34,750 nt of DNA from UBA7803 sp041686955 (GTDB lineage Bacteria; Pseudomonadota; Gammaproteobacteria; Pseudomonadales; Azotimanducaceae), in assembly GCA_041686955.1 (NCBI GenBank), contig JAWLCV010000043.1:1-34750 (forward strand). The letters are read 5' to 3'. The notes beneath the pieces are model-generated. The model was given only the letters and a program-made list of their open reading frames with translations. It searched no databases and was not told where the DNA came from. Shown here piece after piece: positions 25,633 to 33,832 of the stretch. A program made the position numbers and the translations under genes. Each line of letters begins with the position of its first letter. Position 1 is the stretch's first letter.

Positions 25633-25683
25633 GAAACGGACCTCTGGTGTCGACGTCGGACCCGAAGCAAGACACGCGCCACT

Positions 25684-27111
25684 TCAGCCCTTGATGCACA
25701 CCACCGGCGTGAGCCGCGCCACCTTGCGGGCGAGCCCGGCCCGATGGGCGCAGTCCACCACCTCCGCCACGTTCTTGTACGCCAGCGGCGCCTCCTCCGC
25801 CACGCCGCGCAGGGAGGGGCTGCGGATGACGATGCCCCGGGCCGCCAGCTCGTCCACCAGCGCCCGGCCGCGCCACCGGCGGGTGGCGGCGCGGCGGCTC
25901 ATGGCTCGCCCGGCACCGTGGCAGGCGGAGGCGAAGGCGTGCTGCTCGCTTTCCGGGGTGCCGGCCAGCACGTAGGACTCGGTGCCCATGCTGCCGCCGA
26001 TGAGCACGGGCTGGCCGGCCGCCGCCAGGGATCGGTCGAGCTCCGGGTGTCCGGGGCCGAATGCCCTAGTCGCGCCCTTGCGGTGCACGTACACCTCCCG
26101 GGGCGTTCCTTCCACCTCGTGACGCTCCACCTTGCAGGTGTTGTGGGAGACGTCGAACAGCAAGGGCAGGGAACGGTCGGGGAAGAACTCCCGGAACACC
26201 TCCCGGGTGAGGTGAGCGATGATCTGCCGGTTCGCCAGCGCGCAGTTGATGCCGGCCCGCATGGCGCCCAGGTAGCGCTGCCCCAGCTCGGAGCGGATGT
26301 GCGCGGAGGCCAGCTCCCGGTCGGGCAGGCGGATGCCGGCGGCGGGGGCGGCCAGCGCCATTTCACGGAGGAACTCCGTGCCGATCTGGTGGCCGAGACC
26401 GCGGGAACCGCAATGAATGGTGACCACGATCTCGCCGCTGCGCAGGCCGAAGATCTCCGCGATCTCCGGGGCGAACAGCTCCTCCACGTGCTGGACTTCC
26501 AGGTAATGGTTACCCGAGCCCAGGGTCCCCATCTCGCGCCGCTGCCGTTCCTTGGCCTTGTCGGACACGTGCTCCGGAGCGGCGCCCGCCATGCGCCCGT
26601 TCTCCTCGATGCGCGCGAGATCCGCGGGCACGCCGTAGCCTTCGCCCACGGCCCAGCTCGCCCCGCCAGCGAGCATGGCGTCCATGGCGTCGTGGTCGAG
26701 GGTCAGTGCGCCGCGGCTGCCCACGCCGGCGGGGATGGCGGCGAACAGGGCATTGGCCAGCTCCGTCTTGCAGGATTCCAGCTCTTCCATGGCGATTCCC
26801 GTCAGCAGGGTGCGGACGCCGCAGGAGATGTCGAACCCGACGCCACCGGCACAGACCACGCCGTCCTCGCCCCGGAAGGCGGCGACGCCGCCGATGGGGA
26901 ACCCGTAGCCCCAGTGGGCGTCGGGCATGGCGTAGGAGGCGTCGACGATGCCGGGCAGGGTCGCCACGTTGACCATCTGCTCGTAGACCTTGTCGTCCAT
27001 GGCCCGAAGCAGCGCTTCGTCTGCGAACAGCACCGCGGGAACCCGCATGCCGTTCCGCGGCGCCACCCGCCATTCCGTGTCCGTGACCTTCTCGAACCGG
27101 GTGACGTCCAT
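25684..27111 (-). CDS. rtcB: RNA ligase RtcB
   Basis: 475 residues, typical length. Metal and active-site motifs: GGVGFDISCGVR (Asp94 and Cys97 bind Mn2+), GTLGSGNHYLEVQ, VTIHCGSRGLGHQIG, DVSHNTCKVE, and ACHGAGRAMSRR with the histidine that is guanylylated. RtcB joins RNA 2',3'-cyclic phosphate or 3'-phosphate ends to 5'-OH ends using GTP, repairing tRNA or rRNA cut by stress-induced nucleases. The GGVGFD form (instead of GGVGYD) and the SC in place of NC are small deviations from the E. coli protein. Archease, its activator, is encoded 20 bases upstream. No rtcR-type sigma-54 regulator or rtcA cyclase is present, so control differs from the E. coli operon. Confidence 0.95.
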   Translation of the reverse strand: MDVTRFEKVTDTEWRVAPRNGMRVPAVLFADEALLRAMDDKVYEQMVNVATLPGIVDASYAMPDAHWGYGFPIGGVAAFRGEDGVVCAGGVGFDISCGVRTLLTGIAMEELESCKTELANALFAAIPAGVGSRGALTLDHDAMDAMLAGGASWAVGEGYGVPADLARIEENGRMAGAAPEHVSDKAKERQRREMGTLGSGNHYLEVQHVEELFAPEIAEIFGLRSGEIVVTIHCGSRGLGHQIGTEFLREMALAAPAAGIRLPDRELASAHIRSELGQRYLGAMRAGINCALANRQIIAHLTREVFREFFPDRSLPLLFDVSHNTCKVERHEVEGTPREVYVHRKGATRAFGPGHPELDRSLAAAGQPVLIGGSMGTESYVLAGTPESEQHAFASACHGAGRAMSRRAATRRWRGRALVDELAARGIVIRSPSLRGVAEEAPLAYKNVAEVVDCAHRAGLARKVARLTPVVCIKG

Positions 27112-27131
27112 GGCTCGCCCTCAGTTCGTCG

Positions 27132-27545
27132 TCAAACGTCTACCACGCAGCGAGCATGCCAGACGCCGTGATCGTCCGGGTGGACGTCGACGCCGGTGAG
27201 GGTGGCGCCCTTCACCTCCACGGTGGGCTGATGGCGCAGCCGATCCACGGGCTCGCCCCAGGCTTCGCCGGTCAGCCGGTGATCGTCGATGGTCACGGCG
27301 AAGGCGCCGAAAAGGGCCTGCCGGGTGGCCATCTCGTAAACCAGGGCGTTCAGCCAGTCGACGAGCAGCAGCTCCAGGTCCGGCGCTTCGCAGGCGACGG
27401 TCACGTGCAATTCGCGGCCGATGGGCTGGTAGGTGACGATGGCGGTCATTCCCAGGGCCACCTGCTCGAAGGCTTCCGCCGGGGTGGCGCCGGTGCCGAG
27501 GATGCCCATGTCGGCATCGTGGTCGAGATGCCGCCAGGACGCCAC
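27132..27545 (-). CDS. Archease, RtcB activator
   Basis: 137 residues from GTG 27545, matching archease in length and sequence. The N-terminal WRHLDHDADMGI carries the conserved aspartates that bind metal, and the C-terminal VDVHPDDHGVWHARCVVDV resembles the end of the family. AFEQVALGMTAIVT and LLVDWLNALVYEMATRQALF are also characteristic. Archease speeds RtcB guanylylation and turnover and widens its nucleotide use. Its placement three bases after the CBS gene and directly before rtcB fits a functional pair in one transcript. Confidence 0.92.
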   Translation of the reverse strand: MASWRHLDHDADMGILGTGATPAEAFEQVALGMTAIVTYQPIGRELHVTVACEAPDLELLLVDWLNALVYEMATRQALFGAFAVTIDDHRLTGEAWGEPVDRLRHQPTVEVKGATLTGVDVHPDDHGVWHARCVVDV

Positions 27546-27548
27546 GGC

Positions 27549-27995
27549 TCAGGCCGCGTCCGGGTCGCCGGGGGCGAACTCCCGGTCGAGCCACTCGGCG
27601 AAGTGCCGGCACGCGTCGGTGGCCGTGAAGATGCCGGCCAGGCGCCCGGCCTTGGTCACCAGGGCGGTGCCGATGTGCGCCTCGGCCATGTGCCGGACCA
27701 CCTCGCGCACCGGGATCTCCACGTCCACCACGTACGGATCCTCCACCATCACCTCGGCCACGGTGAGCTCCCGGGGATCCGGATAGTCGAACTCGGGACC
27801 GAGCATCAGCTTGAGGTCCCGGTCGGACAAGAGCCCCACCAGCTCGTGGCCGTCGTCCACCACGGGCAGATGGCGCAGCCGGTGTTCCAGCATCAACCGG
27901 CGCGCCTCCAGGATGCCCTCGCTCCGGCCGATGGCGTAGGGAAAGGGCGTCATGAACTGGACGATGCGGGGCTCGTGGCGGTGTTCGTGCCTCAC
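27549..27995 (-). CDS. Tandem CBS-domain protein
   Basis: 148 residues from GTG 27995, selected because AGGAGAG (28001-28007 on the minus strand) sits five bases upstream; a longer form from GTG 28022 is possible. Two CBS motifs fill the protein: IVQFMTPFPYAIGRSEGILEAR with HLPVVDDGHELVGLLSDRDL, then VAEVMVEDPYVVDVEIPVREV with GTALVTKAGRLAGIFTATDA. Paired CBS motifs bind adenosine nucleotides (AMP, ATP, SAM), so this is a likely sensor of energy state. The His/Arg-rich start (RHEHRHEP) is unusual. It is the first gene of the operon with archease, RtcB, BCAM0308-like protein and PolX. Confidence 0.9.
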   Translation of the reverse strand: MRHEHRHEPRIVQFMTPFPYAIGRSEGILEARRLMLEHRLRHLPVVDDGHELVGLLSDRDLKLMLGPEFDYPDPRELTVAEVMVEDPYVVDVEIPVREVVRHMAEAHIGTALVTKAGRLAGIFTATDACRHFAEWLDREFAPGDPDAA

Positions 27996-28132
27996 CAAGC
28001 CTCTCCTGACGTTTCGGAACACCGACTATGAGCGCCGCGCGGTGCCCTGACCATAGCGGATGTCCGCAGGGGTAGCCCCCGAGGCCGCCAGCCCGGACAA
28101 TGGATCCTCACACACCACGGCTGGTGGTCCGG

Positions 28133-28567
28133 ATGATCTACGCCAACATCGTCGTGTGTCTCGACCTGCGTTACCACGAGGCCGCGCTGCTGTTGCGGCG
28201 CGGCGGCGATCTGCTGGCGCCGGGAGGGCGTCTGACCGCCTTGACCGTGGTGGAGCTCGGCACCTTCGACGACGCCCGGGATGCGGTGGCGTCGCTGGTC
28301 GAGGAGGAGTACAACATTCGCAGCGCTCATCTCGCCCGGCTGTGCGCAGAAGCGGGCCTGGCGGATGCCGAGCGGCGGGTTCAGGTGGGCAAGGCCGCGG
28401 AGGAAATCGCCGGGTTCGCCCGCAACAACGGCTGCGACCTGGTGGTCATGGGCGAGCACGGCCAGCGGAGCTGGCGGCCCCGGCTGGGTTCGACGGTGGA
28501 CGCCGCGCTGCGCTTGTTGGATTGCGACGCGCTGGTGATCAAGGCAACCCCGGCGGAAGGCGGATAG
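28133..28567 (+). CDS. Universal stress protein (UspA family)
   Basis: 144 residues from ATG 28133, where the first Usp strand begins (YANIVVCLDL); ATG 28100 would add eleven residues. VVMGEHGQRSWRPRLGST matches the ATP-binding loop, but has eight residues between the second and third glycine where nucleotide-binding Usps have nine. ATP binding may therefore be altered. The last strand CDALVIKA is complete. Usp proteins accumulate in stress and hypoxia. It diverges from the CBS operon over about 140 bases that probably hold both promoters, and starts the operon that continues with the histidine kinase. Confidence 0.88.
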   Translation: MIYANIVVCLDLRYHEAALLLRRGGDLLAPGGRLTALTVVELGTFDDARDAVASLVEEEYNIRSAHLARLCAEAGLADAERRVQVGKAAEEIAGFARNNGCDLVVMGEHGQRSWRPRLGSTVDAALRLLDCDALVIKATPAEGG

Positions 28568-28637
28568 CATCAAGGACGTGTCACCAATCCGCGGTACACT
28601 CGGCCGTGGGGGTAACGGAGCCAACGAGGACGCCGTC

Positions 28638-30137
28638 GTGGATCTGAGCGCCGTATCCCAGCGGGATCTGTTGCATCTCGCCCCCGACCCCACCGTCATC
28701 GTCGACGGGGACGGCCGGATCATCTTCGCGAGCGCGCGGGTGTTGCCGGTGTTCGGCTACGAACCCGACGAGCTCGTCGGCGAGCCGGTGGAAATCCTGC
28801 TCCCGGAGCGGTTTCACGGCTCACACCTGGCGAACCGGCAGCGCTTCGTGACGGAGCCGCGCCCCCGGCCCATGGGTTCGGGACTCGAGCTGTTCGGCCG
28901 GCGCAAGGACGGCAGCGAGTTTCCGGTGGAAGTGAGCCTGAGCCCGGTGGACACCCATCAGGGCAGGCTCGTCGCCAGCACCATCCGCGACATCACCGAG
29001 CGCAAACGTACCGAGGCGCTCCTGGCCCGGGAGCGGGCGTTTCTCGACAGCCTCATCCAGGCCGCCCCCACGATGGTTCTGTTGCTGGACCCGGCGGGGC
29101 GCATCGAGCGGGTCAATCCGTATCTGGAGCAGGTTTCCGGGTACGGCGCCGCGGAGCTGCTGGGCCGGGACTGGTTCGAGACGTTCATTCCGGAGGACGA
29201 CAGGGAAGCACTCCGGACCCTGTTCGGCCAGGCGCTCGACGAAGGATTCAACAGCCACACCAACGGAATCGTGCTGCGGGACGGCAGTCTCCGTCACGTG
29301 GAGTGGCTGTCGAAGACGCTGCAGGACGACGACGGCCGCCTGGTGGGCCTCTTGAACATCGGTCACGACGTGAGCGAGAGCCTGGCCCACGAAGCGGAGC
29401 TCGAGCAGGCGCGGGGCGAGGCGGAGCAGGCCAATGCCGGCAAGTCCCGGTTCCTGGCCGCCGCCAGCCACGACCTGCGGCAGCCGCTGCAGTCCCTGGG
29501 GCTGTACCTCTCGGTGCTGACCCGTCTTCTGGACGAGCCGAAACCGCTGGAAGTCTGCGCCAAGATGCAGAGCTCGCTCGACACCATGGGGGAACTGCTC
29601 AACGCGCTCCTGGACATCTCCCGTCTCGACAGCGGCTCGGTGGAGCCCGACATCCAGGAGTTTTCTCTCGACCTGCTGCTCGACCGGATCGTCACCGACA
29701 ACAGCCAGCAGGCCCAGGAGAAAGGCCTGGCGCTGGTCTGCGCCGGCTCGGACTGCCGGGTGCAGAGCGACCCGGGCCTGCTCGAGCGGGTGCTCGCCAA
29801 CCTGGTGGGCAACGCCATCCGTTACACCCACGAGGGCCGGGTGAGCATCGAGTGCGTGCGCGGCGAGCGCGCCGTGCGCATCGCCGTCACGGACACCGGC
29901 GTGGGCATTCCCGAGGAAGCCATCGAGCGCATCTTCGAAGAGTATTGCCAGCTCGACAATCCGGCGCGCGAGCGCGGCAAGGGATTGGGGCTCGGACTCT
30001 CCATCGTCCGGCACATCGTGCGTCTTCTGAACCTGAATCTCGAGGTCAGCTCGGTGGTGGGCGAGGGCTCCACGTTCACCGTCGAGGTGCCCCTCTCCAT
30101 CGACGACGTCGCCCGGCCGGTGGGCGCGGTCGCCTGA
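28638..30137 (+). CDS. PAS-PAS sensor histidine kinase, cytoplasmic
   Basis: 499 residues from GTG 28638, chosen because GAGGA lies seven bases upstream; a start at 28578 would add twenty residues. Two PAS domains (about 10-120 ending in DITERKR, and about 133-250) precede a HisKA domain with the phospho-acceptor His278 in AAASHDLRQPLQSL. The ATPase domain has the N box VLANLVGNAIRYT, VTDTGVGIP and GKGLGLGLSIVRHIV. There is no membrane segment and no receiver domain, so it senses something inside the cell. The partner response regulator is not in this window. A haem or flavin ligand for the PAS domains cannot be judged from the sequence. The gene ends four bases before the acetyl-CoA synthetase. 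Confidence 0.92.
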   Translation: MDLSAVSQRDLLHLAPDPTVIVDGDGRIIFASARVLPVFGYEPDELVGEPVEILLPERFHGSHLANRQRFVTEPRPRPMGSGLELFGRRKDGSEFPVEVSLSPVDTHQGRLVASTIRDITERKRTEALLARERAFLDSLIQAAPTMVLLLDPAGRIERVNPYLEQVSGYGAAELLGRDWFETFIPEDDREALRTLFGQALDEGFNSHTNGIVLRDGSLRHVEWLSKTLQDDDGRLVGLLNIGHDVSESLAHEAELEQARGEAEQANAGKSRFLAAASHDLRQPLQSLGLYLSVLTRLLDEPKPLEVCAKMQSSLDTMGELLNALLDISRLDSGSVEPDIQEFSLDLLLDRIVTDNSQQAQEKGLALVCAGSDCRVQSDPGLLERVLANLVGNAIRYTHEGRVSIECVRGERAVRIAVTDTGVGIPEEAIERIFEEYCQLDNPARERGKGLGLGLSIVRHIVRLLNLNLEVSSVVGEGSTFTVEVPLSIDDVARPVGAVA

Positions 30138-30141
30138 CGGC

Positions 30142-31878
30142 ATGGAGCGGATCGGCAAATCCGCATTCCGGGTGCCGCCCAATCTGGCGGACTACGAGGC
30201 CACCTACCGGAACTTCCGCTGGGACGACGCCCGGGCGCTGCTCGACGGCCTGCCGGCCGGCGGCATCAACATCGCCCACGAGGCCGTGGACCGGCACGTG
30301 GGGACCCCCCGGGAGAGCCGGGTGGCCCTGCGCTTCGTCGCCCGGGATGGCTCGGTCGAGGACCTCAGCTACGGCGTGCTGGCCCGGGCCACCGCCCGTT
30401 TCGCCAATCTGCTGGAAGGGCTTGGCCTCGAGCCGGGGGCGCGGGTCTACGGGCTCATGGGCCGCATCCCCGAGCTCTACGTGGCTGCCCTGGGCACCCT
30501 GAAGGCGCGATGTGTGTTCTCGCCTCTGTTCTCGGCGTTCGGCCCGGAGCCCATCGCTGCGCGCCTCGGCATCGGTGACGCAGACCTGCTGGTGACGACC
30601 GACGCGCTCTACCGCCGCAAGGTGGCGGGCCTGCGCGAGCGGTTTCCGAAGCTGCGGGTGCTGGTGGTGGGGGGTGACGAGGCGCCGGCGGACACCATTC
30701 CCTTTCACCGGGAGCTCGCCCGCTGCTCCGACACCTACCGGATCCGGGCCACGGATCCAGAGACCCTGGCGCTCCTGCATTTCACCAGCGGCACCACGGG
30801 CAAACCCAAAGGGGCCATGCACGTTCACGAGGCGGTGGTGGCGCATCACGTCACCGGACTCTACGCGCTGGATCTTCACGACGACGACGTGTTCTGGTGC
30901 ACGGCGGACCCGGGTTGGGTCACGGGCACCAGCTACGGCATCGTGGCGCCCCTGACCGTCGGGGTCACCAGCATCGTCGATGAGGCGGAGTTTGATGCCA
31001 CCCGCTGGTATCGGCTGCTCGAGGAGCAGGGGGTCAGCGTCTGGTACACGGCGCCCACGGCCATCCGGCGCTTGATGAAGATGGGCGACGAGCCGGTACG
31101 GGGGCGCGGGCTCGGCAGGCTGCGGTTTCTCGCCAGCGTCGGTGAGCCGCTCAATCCCGAGGCGGTGCGCTGGTCGAACGACGTGTTCGGCATGCCGTTC
31201 CACGACAACTGGTGGCAGTCGGAGACCGGCGGCATCATGATCAGCAACTTCGCCGCCATGGACGTGAAGCCCGGTTCCATGGGACGCCCGATTCCCGGCA
31301 TCGAGGCGGCGGTGGTGGCGGTGGAGGACGGTGGGCTGCGGGTGATCGACGAGCCGGGCGTGCAGGGGGAGCTCGCGCTGAAACGGGGCTGGCCCTCCAT
31401 GTTCCGCGGTTACCTCCACGACGAGGAGCGCTACCGCAAGTGCTTCGCAGGGGAGTGGTACCTCACCGGGGATCTGGCCCAGCGCGACGAGGAAGGCTAT
31501 TTCTGGTTCGTCGGCCGCAGCGACGACGTGATCAAGAGCGCGGGCCACCTCATCGGCCCCTTCGAGGTGGAGAGCGCGCTGGTGGAGCATCCGGCGGTGA
31601 GCGAGGCGGGGGTGGTGGGCATACCCGACGCCACGGCCGGCGAGGTGGTGAAGGCGTTCGTGGCGCTGAACGCCGGCTACGACCCCACCGACGGGCTGAA
31701 TCGTGACATCCTCGCCCACGCCCGCAGGCTCCTCGGGCCGGCGGTGGCGCCGCGGCTCATCGAGTTCCGCGACGATCTGCCCAAGACCAGGAGCGGCAAG
31801 ATCATGCGCCGGCTTCTGCGTGCCGAGGAGCTGGGGCTGCCTATGGGCGACACCTCGACTCTGGAACGCGACTCGTGA
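30142..31878 (+). CDS. acsA: Acetyl-CoA synthetase (AcsA type, AMP-forming)
   Basis: 578 residues, the shorter AcsA form rather than the ~650-residue Acs. ANL-superfamily motifs: P-loop FTSGTTGKPK (214-223), DNWWQSETGG with the double tryptophan that restricts the acyl pocket to acetate-size substrates, YLTGDLAQRDEEGYFWFVGR hinge, and PKTRSGK with Lys553, the usual acetylation-controlled catalytic lysine. It converts acetate, ATP and CoA to acetyl-CoA. Its stop overlaps the GTG start of the pyruvate dehydrogenase E1 alpha gene, so acetate and pyruvate routes to acetyl-CoA are coordinately produced. No acetyltransferase or deacetylase for its regulation is adjacent. Confidence 0.9.
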   Translation: MERIGKSAFRVPPNLADYEATYRNFRWDDARALLDGLPAGGINIAHEAVDRHVGTPRESRVALRFVARDGSVEDLSYGVLARATARFANLLEGLGLEPGARVYGLMGRIPELYVAALGTLKARCVFSPLFSAFGPEPIAARLGIGDADLLVTTDALYRRKVAGLRERFPKLRVLVVGGDEAPADTIPFHRELARCSDTYRIRATDPETLALLHFTSGTTGKPKGAMHVHEAVVAHHVTGLYALDLHDDDVFWCTADPGWVTGTSYGIVAPLTVGVTSIVDEAEFDATRWYRLLEEQGVSVWYTAPTAIRRLMKMGDEPVRGRGLGRLRFLASVGEPLNPEAVRWSNDVFGMPFHDNWWQSETGGIMISNFAAMDVKPGSMGRPIPGIEAAVVAVEDGGLRVIDEPGVQGELALKRGWPSMFRGYLHDEERYRKCFAGEWYLTGDLAQRDEEGYFWFVGRSDDVIKSAGHLIGPFEVESALVEHPAVSEAGVVGIPDATAGEVVKAFVALNAGYDPTDGLNRDILAHARRLLGPAVAPRLIEFRDDLPKTRSGKIMRRLLRAEELGLPMGDTSTLERDS

Positions 31879-32855
31879 GCGATCTGCCCGACAAGGCGCG
31901 TTGCCTCGCCCTGTACCGCGACATGCTGCGCATCCGCCGCTTCGAGGAGCGCTGCGGCGAGCTCTACAAGGAGCAGAAGATCCGCGGCTTTCTGCACCTC
32001 TACATCGGCGAGGAGGCCATCGCCACCGCGGTGATGACCTGCCTCGACCAGCGCGATGCGGTGGTGGCCACCTACCGGGAGCACGGCCACGCCCTGGTGC
32101 GGGGCCTGCCCATGCGCTCGGTGATGGCGGAGATGTTCGGCAAGGTGGACGGTTGCAGCCGCGGCCGCGGCGGCTCCATGCACCTGTTCAGCGCGGCCCA
32201 TCAGTTCTACGGCGGCCACGCCATCGTCGGCGGCGGCCTGCCGGTGGCGGCGGGGCTGGCCCTGGCGCGGCGCCGCGCCGGCGAGGGCGGAATCGCCGCG
32301 TGCTTCTTCGGCGAAGGGGCGGCCGCGGAAGGGGAGTTCCACGAGGCGTTGAACCTGGCGGCGCTGTGGCACCTGCCGGTGCTCTTCATCTGCGAGAACA
32401 ACCGCTACGCCATGGGCACCGCCCTGGAGCGGTCCCAGTCGGAGCCCGACATCCATGCCAAGGCGGCCTGTTACCGCATCACCTCGGAGTGGGTGGACGG
32501 CATGGACGTGGTGGCCGTGGCGGAGGCGGCGGAGCGGGCGGTGGCGGCGATCCGCGGCAGCGGCGAACCGTTCTTCCTGGAATGCCGCACCTACCGCTTC
32601 CGCGCCCATTCCATGTTCGACCCCGACCTCTACCGTCCCAAGGAGGAGGTGGAGGAGTGGCGAAGCAGGGGCCCCCTGGTGACCTTTCAGCGGCGCCTCG
32701 AGGAGGCCGGGCTGTTGAGCGCAGACGAGCTCGACGCCCTGGAGCGGGAAGTGGCCGACGAGATCGAGGACGCGGTGGCCTTCGCCGAGCAGAGCCGCTT
32801 CGAGGACGTGGCGGACCTCGCCCGGGACGTCTACACGCCGCGGGCGGGCCCATGA
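31875..32855 (+). CDS. pdhA: Pyruvate dehydrogenase E1 alpha subunit
   Basis: 326 residues from GTG 31875, overlapping the previous stop (GTGA). The thiamine diphosphate motif runs from GEGAAAEGEFHEALNLA to FICENN. MLRIRRFEERCGELYKEQKI and GSMHLFSAAHQFYGGHAIVG are typical of the heterotetrameric E1 family. YRFRAHSMFDPDLYRP is the segment equivalent to the phosphorylation loop of mitochondrial E1 alpha and favours pyruvate over branched-chain substrates. Acetoin dehydrogenase E1 is a close relative and is not strictly excluded. The ATG of the beta gene overlaps its stop by four bases. Confidence 0.92.
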   Translation: MSDLPDKARCLALYRDMLRIRRFEERCGELYKEQKIRGFLHLYIGEEAIATAVMTCLDQRDAVVATYREHGHALVRGLPMRSVMAEMFGKVDGCSRGRGGSMHLFSAAHQFYGGHAIVGGGLPVAAGLALARRRAGEGGIAACFFGEGAAAEGEFHEALNLAALWHLPVLFICENNRYAMGTALERSQSEPDIHAKAACYRITSEWVDGMDVVAVAEAAERAVAAIRGSGEPFFLECRTYRFRAHSMFDPDLYRPKEEVEEWRSRGPLVTFQRRLEEAGLLSADELDALEREVADEIEDAVAFAEQSRFEDVADLARDVYTPRAGP

Positions 32856-33832
32856 AGAAGTCCTACCGGGAGGCGCTGCACGACGCCCACGAAGAGGCGC
32901 TGCGCGACGATCCGCGGGTGTTCCTGGTGGGGGAAGACGTGGGCCGCTACGGCGGTACCTACGCGGTGTCGAAGGGGCTGCTGGAGCTCTTCGGGCCCGA
33001 GCGGATCATGGACGCCCCGCTCTCCGAAAGCGGATTCACCGGCCTCGGCGTGGGCGCGGCGCTGGGGGGGCTGCGGCCCATCGTGGAGATCATGACGGTC
33101 AACTTCAGCCTGCTGGCGCTCGACCAGATCGTCAACGGCGCGGCCACGATCCGCTACATGTCCGGCGGCGCCTTCAGCGTGCCCCTGGTGGTGCGCATGG
33201 CCACCGGCGGCGGACGTCAGCTCGCGGCCCAGCATTCCCACTCCCTGGAAGGCTGGTTTGCCCACGTGCCGGGGCTCAGGGTGGTGGCGCCCGCGACCGT
33301 GGCGGACGCCCGGGGCATGCTCGCCACGGCCCTGGCAGACCCGGACCCGGTGATCGTCTTCGAGCACGTGGGACTCTTCGCCATCACCGACGAGTTACCC
33401 GAGGCGCCGCAGCCGGTGGACATCGACCGCGCCGCGGTGCGCCGCGCCGGGGCCGACGTGTCGCTGATCACCTTCGGCGGCTCGCTGCCCAAGACGCTCG
33501 AAGCCGCCGAGGTGCTGGCGGCGGAGGGCATCGACGCCGAGGTGCTGGATCTTCGTACCCTGCGGCCGCTGGACGTGGACGCCGTCCTCGCCACGGTGGC
33601 CAGGACCCATCGAGCGGTCATCGTCGACGAGATGTGGCGCACGGGCAGCTTCGCGGGAGAGATCGCCGCGCTGCTGGCGGATCGGGCGTTCTTCGACCTC
33701 GACGCGCCCATTCGCCGGGTGTGCTCCGAGGAGGTGCCCATACCCTACGCCAGGCACCTGGAGGAGGCGGCCCTGCCGTCGGTGACCGGAATCGTGAGCG
33801 CCGTCCGGGAGGTGGTGGGCAGCCATGACTGA
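32852..33832 (+). CDS. pdhB: Pyruvate dehydrogenase E1 beta subunit
   Basis: 326 residues from ATG 32852 (ATGA overlap with the alpha gene). VFLVGEDVGRYGGTYAVSKGL, DAPLSESGFTGLGVGAALGG and FEHVGLF are family signatures; the glutamate in SESGF activates thiamine diphosphate in the alpha-beta interface. Typical beta C-terminus: DLRTLRPLDVDAVLATVART with HRAVIVDEMWRTGSF and PIPYARHLEEAALP. With the alpha subunit it forms the decarboxylating E1 of the complex and passes an acetyl group to the lipoyl arm of E2, encoded next with an eight-base overlap. Confidence 0.94.
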   Translation: MKKSYREALHDAHEEALRDDPRVFLVGEDVGRYGGTYAVSKGLLELFGPERIMDAPLSESGFTGLGVGAALGGLRPIVEIMTVNFSLLALDQIVNGAATIRYMSGGAFSVPLVVRMATGGGRQLAAQHSHSLEGWFAHVPGLRVVAPATVADARGMLATALADPDPVIVFEHVGLFAITDELPEAPQPVDIDRAAVRRAGADVSLITFGGSLPKTLEAAEVLAAEGIDAEVLDLRTLRPLDVDAVLATVARTHRAVIVDEMWRTGSFAGEIAALLADRAFFDLDAPIRRVCSEEVPIPYARHLEEAALPSVTGIVSAVREVVGSHD

